Positions 1 to 11,460 of a stretch of DNA of 64,000 nucleotides are shown piece after piece (the first letter of the stretch is position 1; every line of letters begins with the position of its first letter). Origin of the DNA: Pseudoips prasinana. Its lineage: Eukaryota > Arthropoda > Insecta > Lepidoptera > Nolidae. The stretch lies in NCBI GenBank assembly GCA_951640165.1, contig OX621243.1:8308001-8372000 (forward strand), given 5' to 3'. The notes below the pieces were generated by a model. It was not told where the DNA came from, did not search any database, and was given only the letters and a program-made list of their open reading frames with translations. The translations under genes and the position numbers were made by a program.

Positions 1-407
1 TAAAGTAAACCAAAAGAATGATGGGTTATGTTAAGGTCTTTAATAAAAAATAAGTAAACAACTTGGAATTTACTGTATTCCACATTTACTATATTAGAAA
101 ATATTTACTTGATGAAATATAAAATATACCTGGGTTCATGAAGAGTAATTAATTAGCTTAATGATTTTATTTAAAAATTTTTTCCTATATTATTGTAGTT
201 AAGTCATAGTATGTTCGTAACTTAAAAGTTACTAACAGACTTAGTTGTATATTAGTAAGTTTACTTAAAAATACTGCCTATCAACATGAAAAGCATGCAC
301 TAAAATGCCCTGTTCTTTGCATAACTGAGGACATGCACTGATCCAAAAACACGCTTAGAATAGTGTTGGTGTTGCCACGGATGCGTGCCAGTTATAACAA
401 GCTCCCA

Positions 408-600
408 TCACACTAATATTATAAAGGCGAAAGTGTGTGAGTGTCTGACTGTGTGAGTGTGTATGTTTGTTACTTCTTTACGTCTAAAAGGCTGAAGCGA
501 CTATAATAAAATTTGGTATGGAGTTAGCTGACACCCTAGATTAACACAAAGGCTATAATTTATAAAGTTTAACGCGGGTAAAACCGCGGGACACGGCTAG
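408..600 (+). mobile_element. non-autonomous Helitron, 193 bp
   Basis: The element starts with TC in TCACACTAATATTATAAAGG, the usual moth/butterfly Helitron 5' end, and ends in CTAG. An inverted CGCGG/CCGCG hairpin lies 12-27 bp before the end. It sits between A and T, the Helitron target, with no duplication. No gene is inside. Confidence 0.8.
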
Positions 601-779
601 TAGGACATAAACCATAATAAACTAAATTAAATACCTATATAAAATTATTATACATACCTATAAGCTTGACATCCGTAGACTCTGTTGTATGTTCCATATA
701 TTTGTATATATCGAGTCGTACGTAGTAGTAGTAGGAAATTGTTCTCAACAGAAAATGGCCTAAACGTATAATCATCTTT

Positions 780-1115
780 AAATATAGTATGTACAAATGT
801 TATTCAGAATTAGCTCACTATGTTGGAGTTCCACCGCAAATAAGGAGGTCCTTCGGCTCAAATCCGGTGTCAGCCACATTAAGCATTATGACATTGGTGT
901 CATAGCAATAATTTCAGAAACAGGAAGCGGCAGGTGTTATGCACATACAACCATCGGTACTGCACCTAACCTCTTCCCGATGTTGTCAGCTACTTCCTGT
1001 GCCATCGATAGAGAGAGCACCTGTGTTGTGCACAAAATAGTATAAGTATAATATGATAGGCCCTGCATAGTTTGGGATCAGATGGCCGTGTGAGAATAAT
1101 GTCCCAGGATATTAT
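780..1115 (+). repeat. SINE group E-like body plus group D-like tail
   Basis: The first part ends CCTGTGCCATCGATAGAGAG and GCACCTGTGTTGTGCACAAA, like 17745 and 60860. The second (GGCCCTGCATAGTTTGGGAT, GATGGCCGTGTGAGAATAAT) is a group D-like tail. The 82-codon frame across it is not a gene. Confidence 0.5.
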
Positions 1116-1194
1116 TATTAGTTTCTATTAAGATACATCAATTTTGTCTGCCGTCATACAATTTTGTCCAGGAGGACATTATTAATATCATCAT

Positions 1195-1385
1195 CCGTAG
1201 AAGTTATTGTAGGTCGAATGACCTCCACAGGTGGTCAAAGGCCTCCCCAAAAGAATGTAGTTTCATCCATCCCATCGGAGGGATATGCCATAATCACCAC
1301 GCTACTACCCATTCTCTGGTAGATATTCCCTTGGGACGACTTCTACGCCCCTCAAAGGATGAGATGGTTTAGTGATACTCTATTA
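1195..1385 (-). repeat. RTE-like LINE tail remnant
   Basis: CTCCACAGGTGGTCAAAGGC, GGGATATGCCATAATCACCA and GACGACTTCTACGCCCCTCA also occur in a similar order at 56085-56275 and, in part, 2580-2700. On the minus strand it reads as the LINE tail. Confidence 0.5.
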
Positions 1386-1741
1386 TATTATTACTATATT
1401 GATAACATTTTCTTAACACACTGTATCAATTCAAGAAAACTTCATGCTCGAGTCAATAGCATTTATCATCGTCATTAAAGCACCGATACATATAAATCAA
1501 TAACTATAATTTATTAGCTCAGTGGTAGTGAAAGTCAAATGATTATGTCAGTGACTATTTACTGCCAGAGTTATGTAAAACATTTTATGTTGCAGCCATT
1601 TCATGTAATTAATTGAGATGCTATGTGTAATTTAGTTTTAGGGTTCTGTAGTGAAGAATTAGTAATAAACCTCTGACTTGTGCGGCTGTTGCCTTTATAC
1701 TAATTTATGAGGTGTCTCTGCAGCATTTGACTGGCTTTTTG

Positions 1742-1965
1742 TTCTAATGGTTAGTGACAGACTGCTAGGCAGAGGTACTGGGTTTGAGCTCCACCCAGGA
1801 AAAATACTTTTGTGATGAGGACGATTATTTGTTCTGTGTTTGGGTGCAATCTATCAATAATATGCATGCATTTAAAAAATACAAAAGTGCCATTACAGGC
1901 TTTGCCTTGTTTGGAATGAGATGGCAGTAAGTTTGTTGTATCAATATTTATTTATTATAAGTATT
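1742..1965 (+). repeat. tRNA-derived SINE group D
   Basis: The head TGGTTAGTGACAGACTGCTA has the B box GGGTTTGAGCTCCACCCAGG. The 3' body GGCTTTGCCTTGTTTGGAAT followed by GAGATGGCAGT is shared with 29218 and 9645. Confidence 0.7.
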
Positions 1966-2579
1966 TTATTTATAATTCACTATGGATGAATTCATAGAAT
2001 CTTGTGATTTCTGTGATCTCATTTTGTCAACCACGGTTATAGACTTTACAATGTATAGCCACAAATAAATACTTTGGCACACGTTCACACCAAGCTAACT
2101 AAATTAGCGACACGTGTGCATTCGATATATCCATGAATATTAAAAGAATTTAACATCTGATCACTTCAGTGACACAATTATACTGAAATCCTATCAAAAC
2201 TCATGGTACACACGTAGTATTGCTTGCCAAGGGGTTCCAGGATCTAGGAGTATCCATCAGTTTAGTCTTCTTTAAAATGTTTAAAAGGCTCTAAAGTTAT
2301 ACCGTAAGCATTGTGTAATCCACGTCAAAATATGTAGAAATAATAATAAATAATAATAAAATAGGTATAACTTTTACTGGGCACAAAGCTTTACCCTTCG
2401 ATGGATATAAACAAGTTTTTATAACGCTTAGTGAGGTACCATATTATGTGCCTTGCATTAGATGAAATGGAGACAGTTTTTAATTAAGGCGCTAGTTTTG
2501 ATATTACTTACTAACTGCTTATGTTTTTCTGCTGCCGTTCGGTGTGGTAATGGCGATGAATATCCCGTGAAATTGACGG
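1966..2579. other. no gene seen
   Basis: AT-rich, with no open frame, splice signal or repeat that I recognise. The same holds for 1-407, 1386-1741, 2701-3429 and 4201-4639, apart from short A or T runs. Confidence 0.6.
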
Positions 2580-2700
2580 TGTTGAAGAGTTAATGGGTTG
2601 ACAATCGCAGTATAATAGTCATTAATACTTAGAATGCTGCCAACGGTAATAGAGAACGCTCTCGTAGATATTCTCTGGGTACGACCGAGGTCCCATCGTC
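2580..2700 (-). repeat. RTE-like LINE tail remnant, weak
   Basis: GGTTGACAATCGCAGTATAA, TTAGAATGCTGCCAACGGTA and GTAGATATTCTCTGGGTACG align with the piece at 56155-56230. Confidence 0.45.
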
Positions 2701-3606
2701 TGTAAGTGTGTATCTATCCAGATGACTGACATGTTAATATCAAAAATACACGACAAAGACTAACGATAAGGGCTTTAGAATTTAAAAGCACGTGAGAAGG
2801 CAAAATAACACGAGATATATTTTACTTGCAACAATGTGAGGTGCTAAAATGACTCAAACCTTAAAATAAAATAATAAAAAGTTTTAGATTGAGATTAATC
2901 ATCAACATGATCAAAGTAATCTTAGCACCGCGGGTGTCAAATACGCAATTTCTTACAAGAAGAAAAAAAAAGACAAGCATCATAAAATAATCAATTGTAC
3001 AGTTAAATAGTTGGTTATTTCAAGTGTAATAACAGTGGGAATATTAGCACTCTAAGAAAACAGTATTTTTCTTTAATATCAAATTATAACGTTAAACTAG
3101 GAAATTATAATATTTGTCAACCACTGGGAATGTGACCTGGCAGTCTTCTACTAGTTAGGGACGATATTTTCGCCGTTAAGCTTCGAATAATGCATACTGG
3201 TAGATCAAATTTTATTATTAGTGAATGTCGGAAAATAATGGGGCATTTCATCTCAATTTTTTTTTGATATCTATCTGGCCAATATATTTGCAGTTACGTA
3301 TTAGGTTAGTAAATTCTTTGAAAAAGGCTTTCCTAATTTTTTGCAGCGCATACATATTTTCTAAGTTACTAATCCAAATTTTGATCCCTATCCTAAATAG
3401 CCATGTGGTTTCCGGCCTAGAATGAATAACAGAGCCACTCCATACCATCCCGGTGAGTGACGTAAAAGGCGACTAAAGGTCCAACCACACCAAACGGCCC
3501 GCATCGAAACGAATTTTACAATCTTTAAACGAAATTAAATCTTGTATACAGTGTTTAAAGTTTATATTACCAAGTCAAGGGTAAACACAGCCGGTGACAT
3601 GCCGCG

Positions 3607-3725
3607 ACACGCGATCCGCTCCGTCCGCATGCGTTCGGATACCGGCGCATACGTTCGAATACCGCCGAATGCGCTCGGAGCCGTCCGCCTGCGTTCGGAT
3701 TCCGCCGGGTGCGCTGTGGACGCGT
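3607..3725. repeat. 20-bp tandem repeat inside the MITE
   Basis: Five to six degenerate copies of a 20-bp unit related to GCATGCGTTCGGATACCGGC follow each other. The array is CpG-rich while the host DNA is AT-rich. Confidence 0.7.
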
Positions 3726-3762
3726 GATCACATTCTCGAAAGTTTTCCTTTTCTGTATTTTA

Positions 3763-3818
3763 CTATTATTTTCTTCTTCTTCCAATGCTATTGCATTGGA
3801 AGAAGAAGAAAATAATAG
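3763..3818. repeat. perfect 26-bp hairpin
   Basis: The arms at 3763-3788 and 3793-3818 are exact complements around a TATT loop. The arm is pyrimidine-rich (CTATTATTTTCTTCTTCTTC, then CAATGC). It lies near the centre of the Harbinger-type MITE. Confidence 0.9.
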
Positions 3819-4639
3819 CCAACAACACTACGTCTACTTCAACCATTTTCAAAAAATACGACCCGTCTGCACTCAAGGCTTAAAACTATGAAACTAAAAA
3901 AGAAGCGAAGGTACGACGCGACGTCCAGCCGGACGCGGTCGGATGCGGCGGCATCCGACCGCGTCCGTGCGGTGCGATACTGGCCGAGGCGGGCCGTTTG
4001 GTGTGGTTGGACCTTAAGTGATCCAGTAGGTAGTCGGGCAACAGGGCCATTGTGCATACTATAGCTACCACCTAACTGCAGTCGTGAGATCGCATGTCAA
4101 GTGCGATTACTACGGTGAACCCCTCCAAATGTCAACGTTGTAGAAAACCCTTGGAGGCGGCCTATATCCAGCAGTGGACGATATCAGGCTGGTGATGATG
4201 AACTCATCCTAAAATCTATTTATTACTCGTGTAAAGCATAAAGGCCTTTTATGATCAAGTAATAAGTCTAATAGCCTCTTGAAATAACATTTTGTTGCCT
4301 TTTCATTGCTGTTCATTTTGTTGTGTCACGTTTTTTGTGTCTAGTTGTTTTATTTCAATTGTGGCCAGTATCAGCGTGACAAATTTCAAAAAGATTAGTG
4401 TGTTGGTTTCCTTTGTTGTTTGACATTTACCACCTGTCATTGATGTTGACGTAATATGTGCAGCGTCATATAACGGCATATTATTTTTGAAAAATTGGCC
4501 GCCGTTTCTTGAACATGTTCTCTTTGAATTTTACGGTGTGTCACAAGTGGAAAGGAGACCATGTCTGTTGTATTAAAAATAAATTAACTAACTCATATGA
4601 TATTATTGAAGCTAGGAGTTTAATAAATGTTTCCTCGGG

Positions 4640-4970
4640 GCTGCGGTGGCAGTGTGAGAAGTGTCCTCTACTGCCGCCACGTGAAATCAGCTCCGGGAAG
4701 ACAGCGATCTGTTTGTGGTGTAGTCACTGTGCCAGACTGGCAGGAGTGAGCAATAGGGGAGGGCACTCCAGAGCCCTCCCAGTGTACGTGTCCCGACCAT
4801 CTGGGACATGGCGCAAAAGGGGGGCACCGGAGCAGCATATTCGCGTTCCGGGGGCTACCCCCATCAGGCGCTAAGAGAAGTCCACGGGAGGTTAGGTTTA
4901 GTCGGTGCGAGTCCGACATACCCACACGCAGACACTTTTTGCGGGTGGCATTTTCCCTGGCATAAAAAAG
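4640..4970 (+). repeat. GC-rich repeat remnant
   Basis: The stretch has GC-rich hairpins such as GAGGGCACTCCAGAGCCCTC and GTCCCGACCATCTGGGAC, and the run GGTTAGGTTTAGTCGGTGCG. It resembles LINE 5' regions but has no protein match. Frames of 60-121 codons here are GC-driven. It is followed directly by the 5S-like fragment at 4968. Confidence 0.45.
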
Positions 4971-5030
4971 TAAGATCGACGAGGTTAAGCAACTAGTTTT
5001 ATGGTCAGTCCATAGATGGGTAAATAAGAA
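4968..5030 (+). repeat. 5S-derived SINE head fragment
   Basis: GATCGACGAGGTTAAGCAAC followed by CAGTCCATAGATGGGTAA matches the head of the copy at 13989. The body is absent. Confidence 0.6.
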
Positions 5031-7600
5031 GAAAATAAGTACCTATTCGAGTATTAATCCTGTTTGATAAAACACAAAGTATGAATCAAGTATTTTAACA
5101 TCTAATTTTATTACCTTACCTTAACTAAGGCGTACTTTGTGAATCATTTTATGTGATCTTAGCGTAACATTTATAGCACCTGTCAAACTATATCAAGATC
5201 GTTCATCTGTCTGAAGTACTTAATACACAACACAGGCTAATATTGCCAAGAGACAAGATGACCTCCAAGCCCAGATTCAAAGTGTCACTGGAGTAGACGG
5301 GCAGCGCTCTGGAAAGGACAATGCAGCAAAACAGTTACGAATCTCTTAGGAGCTTATTTTCAATATCCTCAGCCTTCTTCATCAGCAGTTTGGAGAGTGT
5401 GCGAAGTAATTCAACAAATTGGCCACCAAGAAACAACGGCAGAACAGCAGTCATAAAAGTAAAATTTTATTGCCCACCAGCTCCTTGGATGACTAAAAAT
5501 GCTCAAATGGCGATGAGCTGTGGAGACCGAGCATTCTCTAAGTGTAAAACCGAGCGTATGGACGAAAATAATGAAAAGTTATAAGGTTGTTAGTGATAGG
5601 TGTAACTAGATGATACGTAACGCACCGTCATTTGCTAAACAGGGTCCGAAGGTGAGTGTTCTCAGATTCCAAAACGGTCAATGAAACTGAGGAACAAGGA
5701 GATCGTAGAAGAGCCTTGTACCTCAATTTCGGTACTTTCCAAGCCTTGAACAACTTTATTAATTGATACCAGGTGATTTTTATTGTAGCTATAATGTAAG
5801 CCCCCCCCCCCAAAACCCCCGTACAAAATTATCCTCTCTATCTTTACTCTCTATTGATTAAGCTCACGATTTGCCGATACAATTTCACGCCACCAAACAG
5901 TTCCTATCAAGAAATACCAAACAAAATCGCAGTATTAATAAAATCTACCAATAAATAACATTCAACATTGAATTTCTTCGCCCAATGAAATGTTGGTATA
6001 GCTTTTATCGGGAGCAAGGTGCATGTACCATCCCACTGCTAAGGCACGTTCCACAGCAGCGACAATTAAGTCTTAATACAGTCCACTGAAGTTGTTTTAT
6101 GCAAATCAATGCCCGGCTTGCGTGTACGACGCCTACTCGAGAGTTCTAAATATAAAGGCACCTTTTAAATTGTGATTAGTTTCGCTTGGTCCATGCTGTT
6201 AAACATGGCAATGTGTGCACGGATAAATAGGAAGTAATAATGTATGATTATTAAGTGATATTTTGTAGATATGTATGACTTGACGCCGTAACTAAGCAGA
6301 TATTGTTTATAGATTTGTGATGTTTTTTGTAAGACCATTGGAGTATTACTCTCATTGCTGTTAAAACAAAGTTACAATGAGCGTTATATCACTGGAAGCC
6401 ACATTGTTTTAAAGTTGCTCAAAACTAACGGTTACCATTTGCACTTTCGGAGTACGAAGTTTTTGAACATGGGAAATTTTACAACAAAACTGATAATATT
6501 GACATTATTCAACAAAATTTTACTGTAGACTGTATTGTGTATCTATTCTAATTGTTATAACGTGTTTGTCTGTGATTATATTAGATTGTATTAATTAGTG
6601 GAATATGTACTAAACATTATGTATGATTCAATCAATTTGAATACCGAAGTATCGGTGAAACATGCTGTACCTATTGTAAAATGTAATGTGTACCATCCTT
6701 GTAACCATGATTCTAGCAAAAAAAAAAAATAGTGATTTTGGCTGAATCTCAACGGAGCCTAGCTAAAGGGCCGTAACAAAGTGAAATTTGTCATATTAAA
6801 TGCTTCTTTATTCAACCTTGATAAAGTGTCGTTTGGCTTGATAGATGCTTTTCTGTTATGGAAATTTAGTGACTGCACGGCAGTACACTGACGTATACAG
6901 TGCACGAGTGTATACGAAATCACAGGTATACCCTTAATTCTCTCGCTCTCTTAGTTTTATAGGAGAGTAATTCGGTGGTAGATCTGTAGATCTACAGATT
7001 TACTTGCTCTCCGAGATTTTCTAAATACTTACCGGGCAGCTATTAAGTGGTTTTCTTTACCGAAAAATCTCATTAACAATTTACGGTACGACTAACGTAC
7101 TTGAATTTATGAGGTTATAAACACTTACCGCTACACCATGTGTAGAGCAATTATACATTGATATATTTAGAATATGCAGTAAAAATACTCAGAAAAAAAA
7201 TTGTAGCACGTTGACCACATTTTGTACAGTCTAGCATGCAATGACTAGACCAATGAGATTCTACTGATTTTACTTTTACATATAAACCATCCCCAACTTT
7301 ACCATCCTCCATTTTAACGTACCTAAAGGAAAAATTAAAATCATAGTTATTTATGTATAGTGATTTATTTATGAAATACTTATCTAAAAATATAAATATT
7401 AATTCATAATTTAATAATTCGATACGTGTACTTATATAGGTATGTATTTAAGCTATATTTACAAGAACGGACGGAAATGTAAATCACAATATACATACGC
7501 AATGTAAGTATATTATATCCCACATAATAGATGTGATGTTTACTCTACATAAGACTATGTAGTTATTTTTGACGGTCCTAAATCAAATACGACGGAAATG
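5031..7600. other. no gene seen
   Basis: Mostly AT-rich. 5230-5580 is less AT-rich and has an 87-codon frame without recognisable features. The C run near 5802 and A12 near 6719 are simple repeats. GTAGATCTGTAGATCTAC near 6975 is a short palindrome. If 8284-8337 is the terminal exon, this lies beyond the zinc-finger gene. Confidence 0.5.
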
Positions 7601-7738
7601 TACGGACGCCAGCACATCCAGCTACCCCAATCTATAAAATTTCATTAATACATTTCAACTTTATCACAAAAGTATAAAGTTCACTTTCAATTGAGGAAAT
7701 TTGACAGATTGGGGAAGCTTGATGTGTTGGCGTCTGTA
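7601..7738. mobile_element. TA-flanked MITE, copy 1
   Basis: Inverted ends of about 40 bp (CGGACGCCAGCACATCCAGC on the left and the complement of CAGACGCCAACACATCAAGC on the right) start just inside TA on both sides. The layout suggests a Tc1/mariner-type non-autonomous element. Sister copies are at 11461 and 25779. Confidence 0.8.
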
Positions 7739-8283
7739 CTGATTTTTATACATAACGCTAACAATTAGCCTATGAGGCGTTCACTGTTTCTCTGGACAAG
7801 GAAAAATATCGCTATAAATGACAAAAACTTTGTCGTAACGATCATAATAAATAGACAAATAAAAAATACAAAATGCTGAATACTTAGTAATACCTATAAA
7901 CCTACGTATTTCAATCTTTACTTCTGAAATAAGGATACCATTTATTAATAGTATTTTTACCGTATCAGTCCTTAACGCTTAAGTGAACATCCCAAAATAC
8001 TTAAAAAAATATAATTTAAATACTTTACACCCCTTACAAATTTAATTTTTTAACCACAACTCAAATTTAAAACAATGTCTTTTTTATACTTACGCACAAC
8101 GATTCCCAATACTAGTATCATTCCTTATTTAAGATTTTAATAATGAAATAAGCACATCATAAATAGAGGTATAACTTAATAATAAATTAACACTTAGTAC
8201 TAATTAGTCTAATATCACACTTTGTAGATTTAGTAAGACGTTATCAAGTCTTAAATGTAAATTGGATGTATGTTTTTTACATT

Positions 8284-8337
8284 TTATTTCGTTTTCATTT
8301 CAAGTGGCGTCTCTTGCGCTGTTCCTTTGATGTTTAG
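8284..8337 (-). CDS. candidate terminal exon of the zinc-finger gene
   Basis: On the minus strand a run of ten T followed by GTTGCAG gives a strong-looking acceptor at 8338. Read in phase 0, the exon encodes 17 residues starting LNIKGTAQE and then TAA. Read in phase 1, as the donor at 10000 would require, it gives about 12 residues ending at TGA (8300). Either reading would make a short C-terminal tail and a 3' UTR running toward 7.8 kb. Only position, orientation and the acceptor support it; no domain is encoded. It may be a chance acceptor in AT-rich intron. Confidence 0.25.
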   Translation of the reverse strand, partial: LNIKGTAQETPLEMKTK

Positions 8338-8789
8338 CTGCAACAAAAAAAAAACATAATTAATTATTGATGTCCATAACAGATTGCACTAATTATATAG
8401 TGGATGTGCCCCTTTTTAGCTCATATCTATGTATCCAATTTAAGCGCTATGCTATTGTCGATAGAGCTTCCGCTTCTTTCATTCCTATACAAGGTTTACT
8501 GTAAACAGTGTACGTACTTAAGGAGTCTAATTAAACTTGGAAATTTAACATCGTGTCAATATGCAAAATATCGACAATATAACTTCATACAAAAATTATG
8601 ATGCATATTGTATGGAGAGCCGAATTTTGTTTTCTGACATTGATATTGTATAATTAGTTATTTCTTGGGAAGATACTCATACCTATGTTTTCTCCCCTAT
8701 TTATATTAAACCTTGTATATAGAGCGCAATGTACTCATATCAAATAAAACGTCTTTATTACTCTTATCAAAATAAAGTGCTTCTGTGTT

Positions 8790-8895
8790 TTCGCACACAC
8801 TTGTGCACTTTAATATGTCCCACGCTTTCTGCGCGGGACAAAACTACTAATCTGCTACTCTATTGAGGCTGGCCATCGTGGCCGGCAAGGAAGAC
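8790..8895 (+). repeat. SINE group E 3' part
   Basis: CGCACACACTTGTGCACTTT and GGCTGGCCATCGTGGCCGGC match the 3' part of group E. 5'-truncated. Confidence 0.45.
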
Positions 8896-8949
8896 GTTAA
8901 TCAAATATCCAACTACTGCCTAAATTTGCATGATTTGATTGTCCTGATG

Positions 8950-9095
8950 GTAGTGACCCTAAACGGGCCGGTTAACGTAGTTGGTATATACTTGCCTTTC
9001 ACGCCGTAGGTCGTCGGTTCGATTACCACTCAGGACAGATATTTGTGTGCATGAACATGTCTGTTTGTCCTGAGTCTAGGTATAATTATACAACA
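8950..9095 (+). repeat. tRNA-derived SINE group C, 5' part
   Basis: GGCCGGTTAACGTAGTTGGT, CTTGCCTTTCACGCCGTAGG, GGTTCGATTACCACTCAGGA and TCTGTTTGTCCTGAGTCTAG match the copy at 36713. The 3' part is not seen. Confidence 0.65.
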
Positions 9096-9489
9096 TGTAA
9101 CTTAAATAACGCACACCCTGAAAATAGTTTGTTCAGAACCGTTTACTGAATCGATTTATATCATTTTTAGTAAAGGTAATTTTTTAATCCAAAATAATTA
9201 AAACTACGGAAATTATTGTCATATTAATCATGTACAATGAAAACGAATTGAAATGGACCGTAAGGCAAAGTAAAAAGACTTATAAATCGCAGTTTTATTT
9301 GTATTCATACAAAATCCATCATTCAATACAAAATAAAGAAAAATAAACTTTATTCCTAGAAACTAATTTAGTAAATAACAATGCATATACATGTTAAATA
9401 AAAAATTTTGTGTATGTATTATGATTACAACATAAGATTCTAATTGGGATGTTTGAGGGTGTGCGTTAATTACGGTACATGTTGTATAT

Positions 9490-9580
9490 AAAAGTATGAG
9501 ACAGATGAAAATCCGTTGTCTCCGCCTACCTCTCTGGGAAACAGGCGTGAGTATGTGTATGTATGTGCATTGTATGTGTT
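9490..9580 (+). repeat. LINE 3' end, same family as 38995-42085
   Basis: GATGAAAATCCGTTGTCTCC and GGGAAACAGGCGTGAGTATG are the plus-strand version of the 3' end at 39000-39060. Confidence 0.65.
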
Positions 9581-9639
9581 GTTTTTTTTTTTTTTTGTGT
9601 ACAATAAAGTGTATTTTATTTATTTATTTATTATTTGCT

Positions 9640-9895
9640 TTCACAGTACAAGCTCTGCTTAATTTGAGATCAGATTGAGATTTTGTTTGGTATTTCTATA
9701 TCAGATGGCCGTATGTTCACGGATATAATTTCTATCCATACCCAGAACAAATCTAAGTGTGATGAGCATATGTTCTGCGTCTGGGTGTATTTTAAGTGTG
9801 TAAGCTATGAGTTGTCTGGTTGCCATGTAATGGGTTCTGCCTGGTTTGGAATCAGATGGCAGTGTGGTCTTAAGATATTTATTTATTTTTAGATG
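9640..9895 (+). repeat. SINE 3' parts, group D-like, in tandem
   Basis: Two successive 3' bodies: AAGCTCTGCTTAATTTGAGA with ATCAGATGGCCGTATG, then GTTCTGCGTCTGGGTGTATT with TGGAATCAGATGGCAGTGTG. No tRNA-like head. Confidence 0.55.
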
Positions 9896-9999
9896 TCAGG
9901 TTTTGTCCACCATTCCTTAATTGCGAACTCTCATAAAGCTGGAAATTAGTAATTGTAAGATTTCTATTTATTTTGTGTTTGATTAAAATTGATATTTAC

Positions 10000-10165
10000 C
10001 GGTGTGTAGGAACAGGTGGTTCTTAAGATTGGTGTGTTTTGAGAATCCTCGGGAGCATATGTGGCATTTGTAGGGCCAGGAACCGCTGTGCACGTACATG
10101 TGAGACTTGAGGTCACCAGGAGTTGGAAACGACTTCGAACAGAGGTTGCATTTATGTGGTTTTTC
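10000..10165 (-). CDS. C2H2 zinc-finger gene, internal exon 3 of 3 seen
   Basis: This 166-nt minus-strand exon encodes 55 codons plus one base: EKPHKC, then fingers CNLC with HMYVH and CHIC with HLFLH. The linker between them is SGSWPYKC, a departure from TGEKP that may alter finger spacing or DNA contact. The acceptor is GTACACAG just before GAAAAACC (phase 0), and the donor is ACCG/GTAAAT (phase 1). If the donor were not used, translation would stop five residues later (GKYQF, then stop), so this could also be a short terminal exon. The phase-0 start fits the phase-0 donor at 50480. A downstream candidate terminal exon lies at 8284-8337. Confidence 0.85.
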
Positions 10166-10309
10166 CTGTGTACAAAAAAGAAAGAATATATTATATGATG
10201 ATGACACATATGATTGTTTGTGTGTAATTATCATTCGTTCAGGCGTAAGGGTACGTATTCTTCGTATCTATGTAGTATTTATTCTATATTCGTATCTATC
10301 TAACTGGAA

Positions 10310-10405
10310 ATAATTATGTTTACTTAATTATATTGCTACAAATATGTTCTGACTATAATACAAACGCTTTTTTAAAGTCTACGTGAATAAAAACCTTTTT
10401 TATTC
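10310..10405 (-). repeat. dispersed repeat, one of an inverted pair
   Basis: The minus strand reads GGTTTTTATTCACGTAGACT, TTAAAAAAGCGTTTGTATTA and AGTCAGAACATATTTGTAGC. The same sequence is on the plus strand at 42925. Confidence 0.6.
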
Positions 10406-11460
10406 TTTATTTTATTAGTACAAGATTCTGCCTGTCACTGCGTTTGTATTCTTTAGAGTTACAAGTAAGTTAGTTACAAGTTTTTGGGGTTACAAGTAAT
10501 TAACCATCGTGAATCTCCAAAGAGGCATCTATAAAGTATCTCCTGCCTTACTGGGGTAAGACTTTGACTTGACTGCGATGGACTTTTATTGACATTAACT
10601 ATAACTATGACAAAAATGCTGCATAATGCTATAATGAGACCCTTATTTATTGCCATCAAAGGTTTTAATATCCATGGTGAAGACTTAATTACAACAAAAT
10701 ATTGTATACCTCTTTCTAAATCTAAATACATTTAGCTACGTTAAATAAATGAAAGTCTAACCCTGTCTTTAGCACCTTGCTAATAATTATTGTAGGCAGC
10801 TGATCCTCAGTTTCACCTTTGCGACCAGTTTATAAACTTTGATTATACCTTCATCATGACTCAACGTGTGTACTGTACTCTGTATGCATTGATTGCAGAT
10901 AAGTCATTCAAGTCACTTCTAGCTCTAAAGGTTCTAGGCAATATTAGTTCAAATAAATAATATTAACAGCCACGTCTTTCATATGTCCAGGTGTACCATT
11001 AGATAATAGTGCTTGTAATGCTTGATATCTTTCAAAGGAATGTGTTTACGTTGGTACATAGAATAGGCAATTGTATATAAAATATAAAACATTGAAATTG
11101 TGTAATAAACTAAGTGTAAGTTTGATTGCGTCATTAATGATAATTTGGTTATATTTTTAAGACCATACATAATAATATAATTATGTAAGTATGTGTCCTT
11201 ATTTTTATGATGCTCACTTACTATTGAACTCCGTCTTAACGTTACAATTTCATTGTATCAAATTGGATTTATTCACATTGGTCTAGTTTTTATGGAATAG
11301 TGACACAATGATTAAAAAGTTGTAATATTAATTTGGATACATATGACCTTCTAACATAGGTGTACTTCTTTTAATAGAAGGGCTCAACAATAAAAATCAG
11401 TCTGTATATATTTTTTATGATTATTTATATTTTTGAAATAAAATAAAATTTATTATTAGG

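Larger units (their letters stand above)
3477..4014. mobile_element. PIF/Harbinger-type MITE, 538 bp
   Basis: Perfect 26-bp terminal inverted repeats begin AGGTCCAACCACACCAAACG (3477-3502) and end in the complement (3989-4014). The element is flanked by TAA on both sides (3474-3476 and 4015-4017), the target size of PIF/Harbinger. Removing it rejoins a LINE tail (GGCGACTAA to GTGATCCAG), so the insertion is exact. Inside are a GC-rich 20-bp tandem repeat (about 3607-3725), a perfect 26-bp hairpin stem (3763-3818) and a perfect 17-bp stem (3930-3967). It encodes no transposase; the open frames of 60-73 codons inside are by-products of the repeats. Confidence 0.85.
3430..4200 (+). repeat. RTE-like LINE 3' tail interrupted by the MITE
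   Basis: The piece at 3430-3476 (CCGGTGAGTGACGTAAAAGG) continues at 4015-4200 and ends with a tail that includes CCAGCAGTGGACGATATCAG and GGTGATGATGA. This is the typical end of RTE-like LINEs in this window. The MITE at 3477-4014 lies within it. No coding sequence remains. Confidence 0.6.

Noticed and set aside
3542..4071. Several overlapping open frames of 60-73 codons on both strands
   Set aside because: They lie in the GC-rich tandem repeat and hairpins of the Harbinger-type MITE and are open because the repeat lacks stops.
4509..4996. Frames of 62-121 codons around a GC-rich block
   Set aside because: They overlap on opposite strands inside a repeat remnant and show no protein family character.
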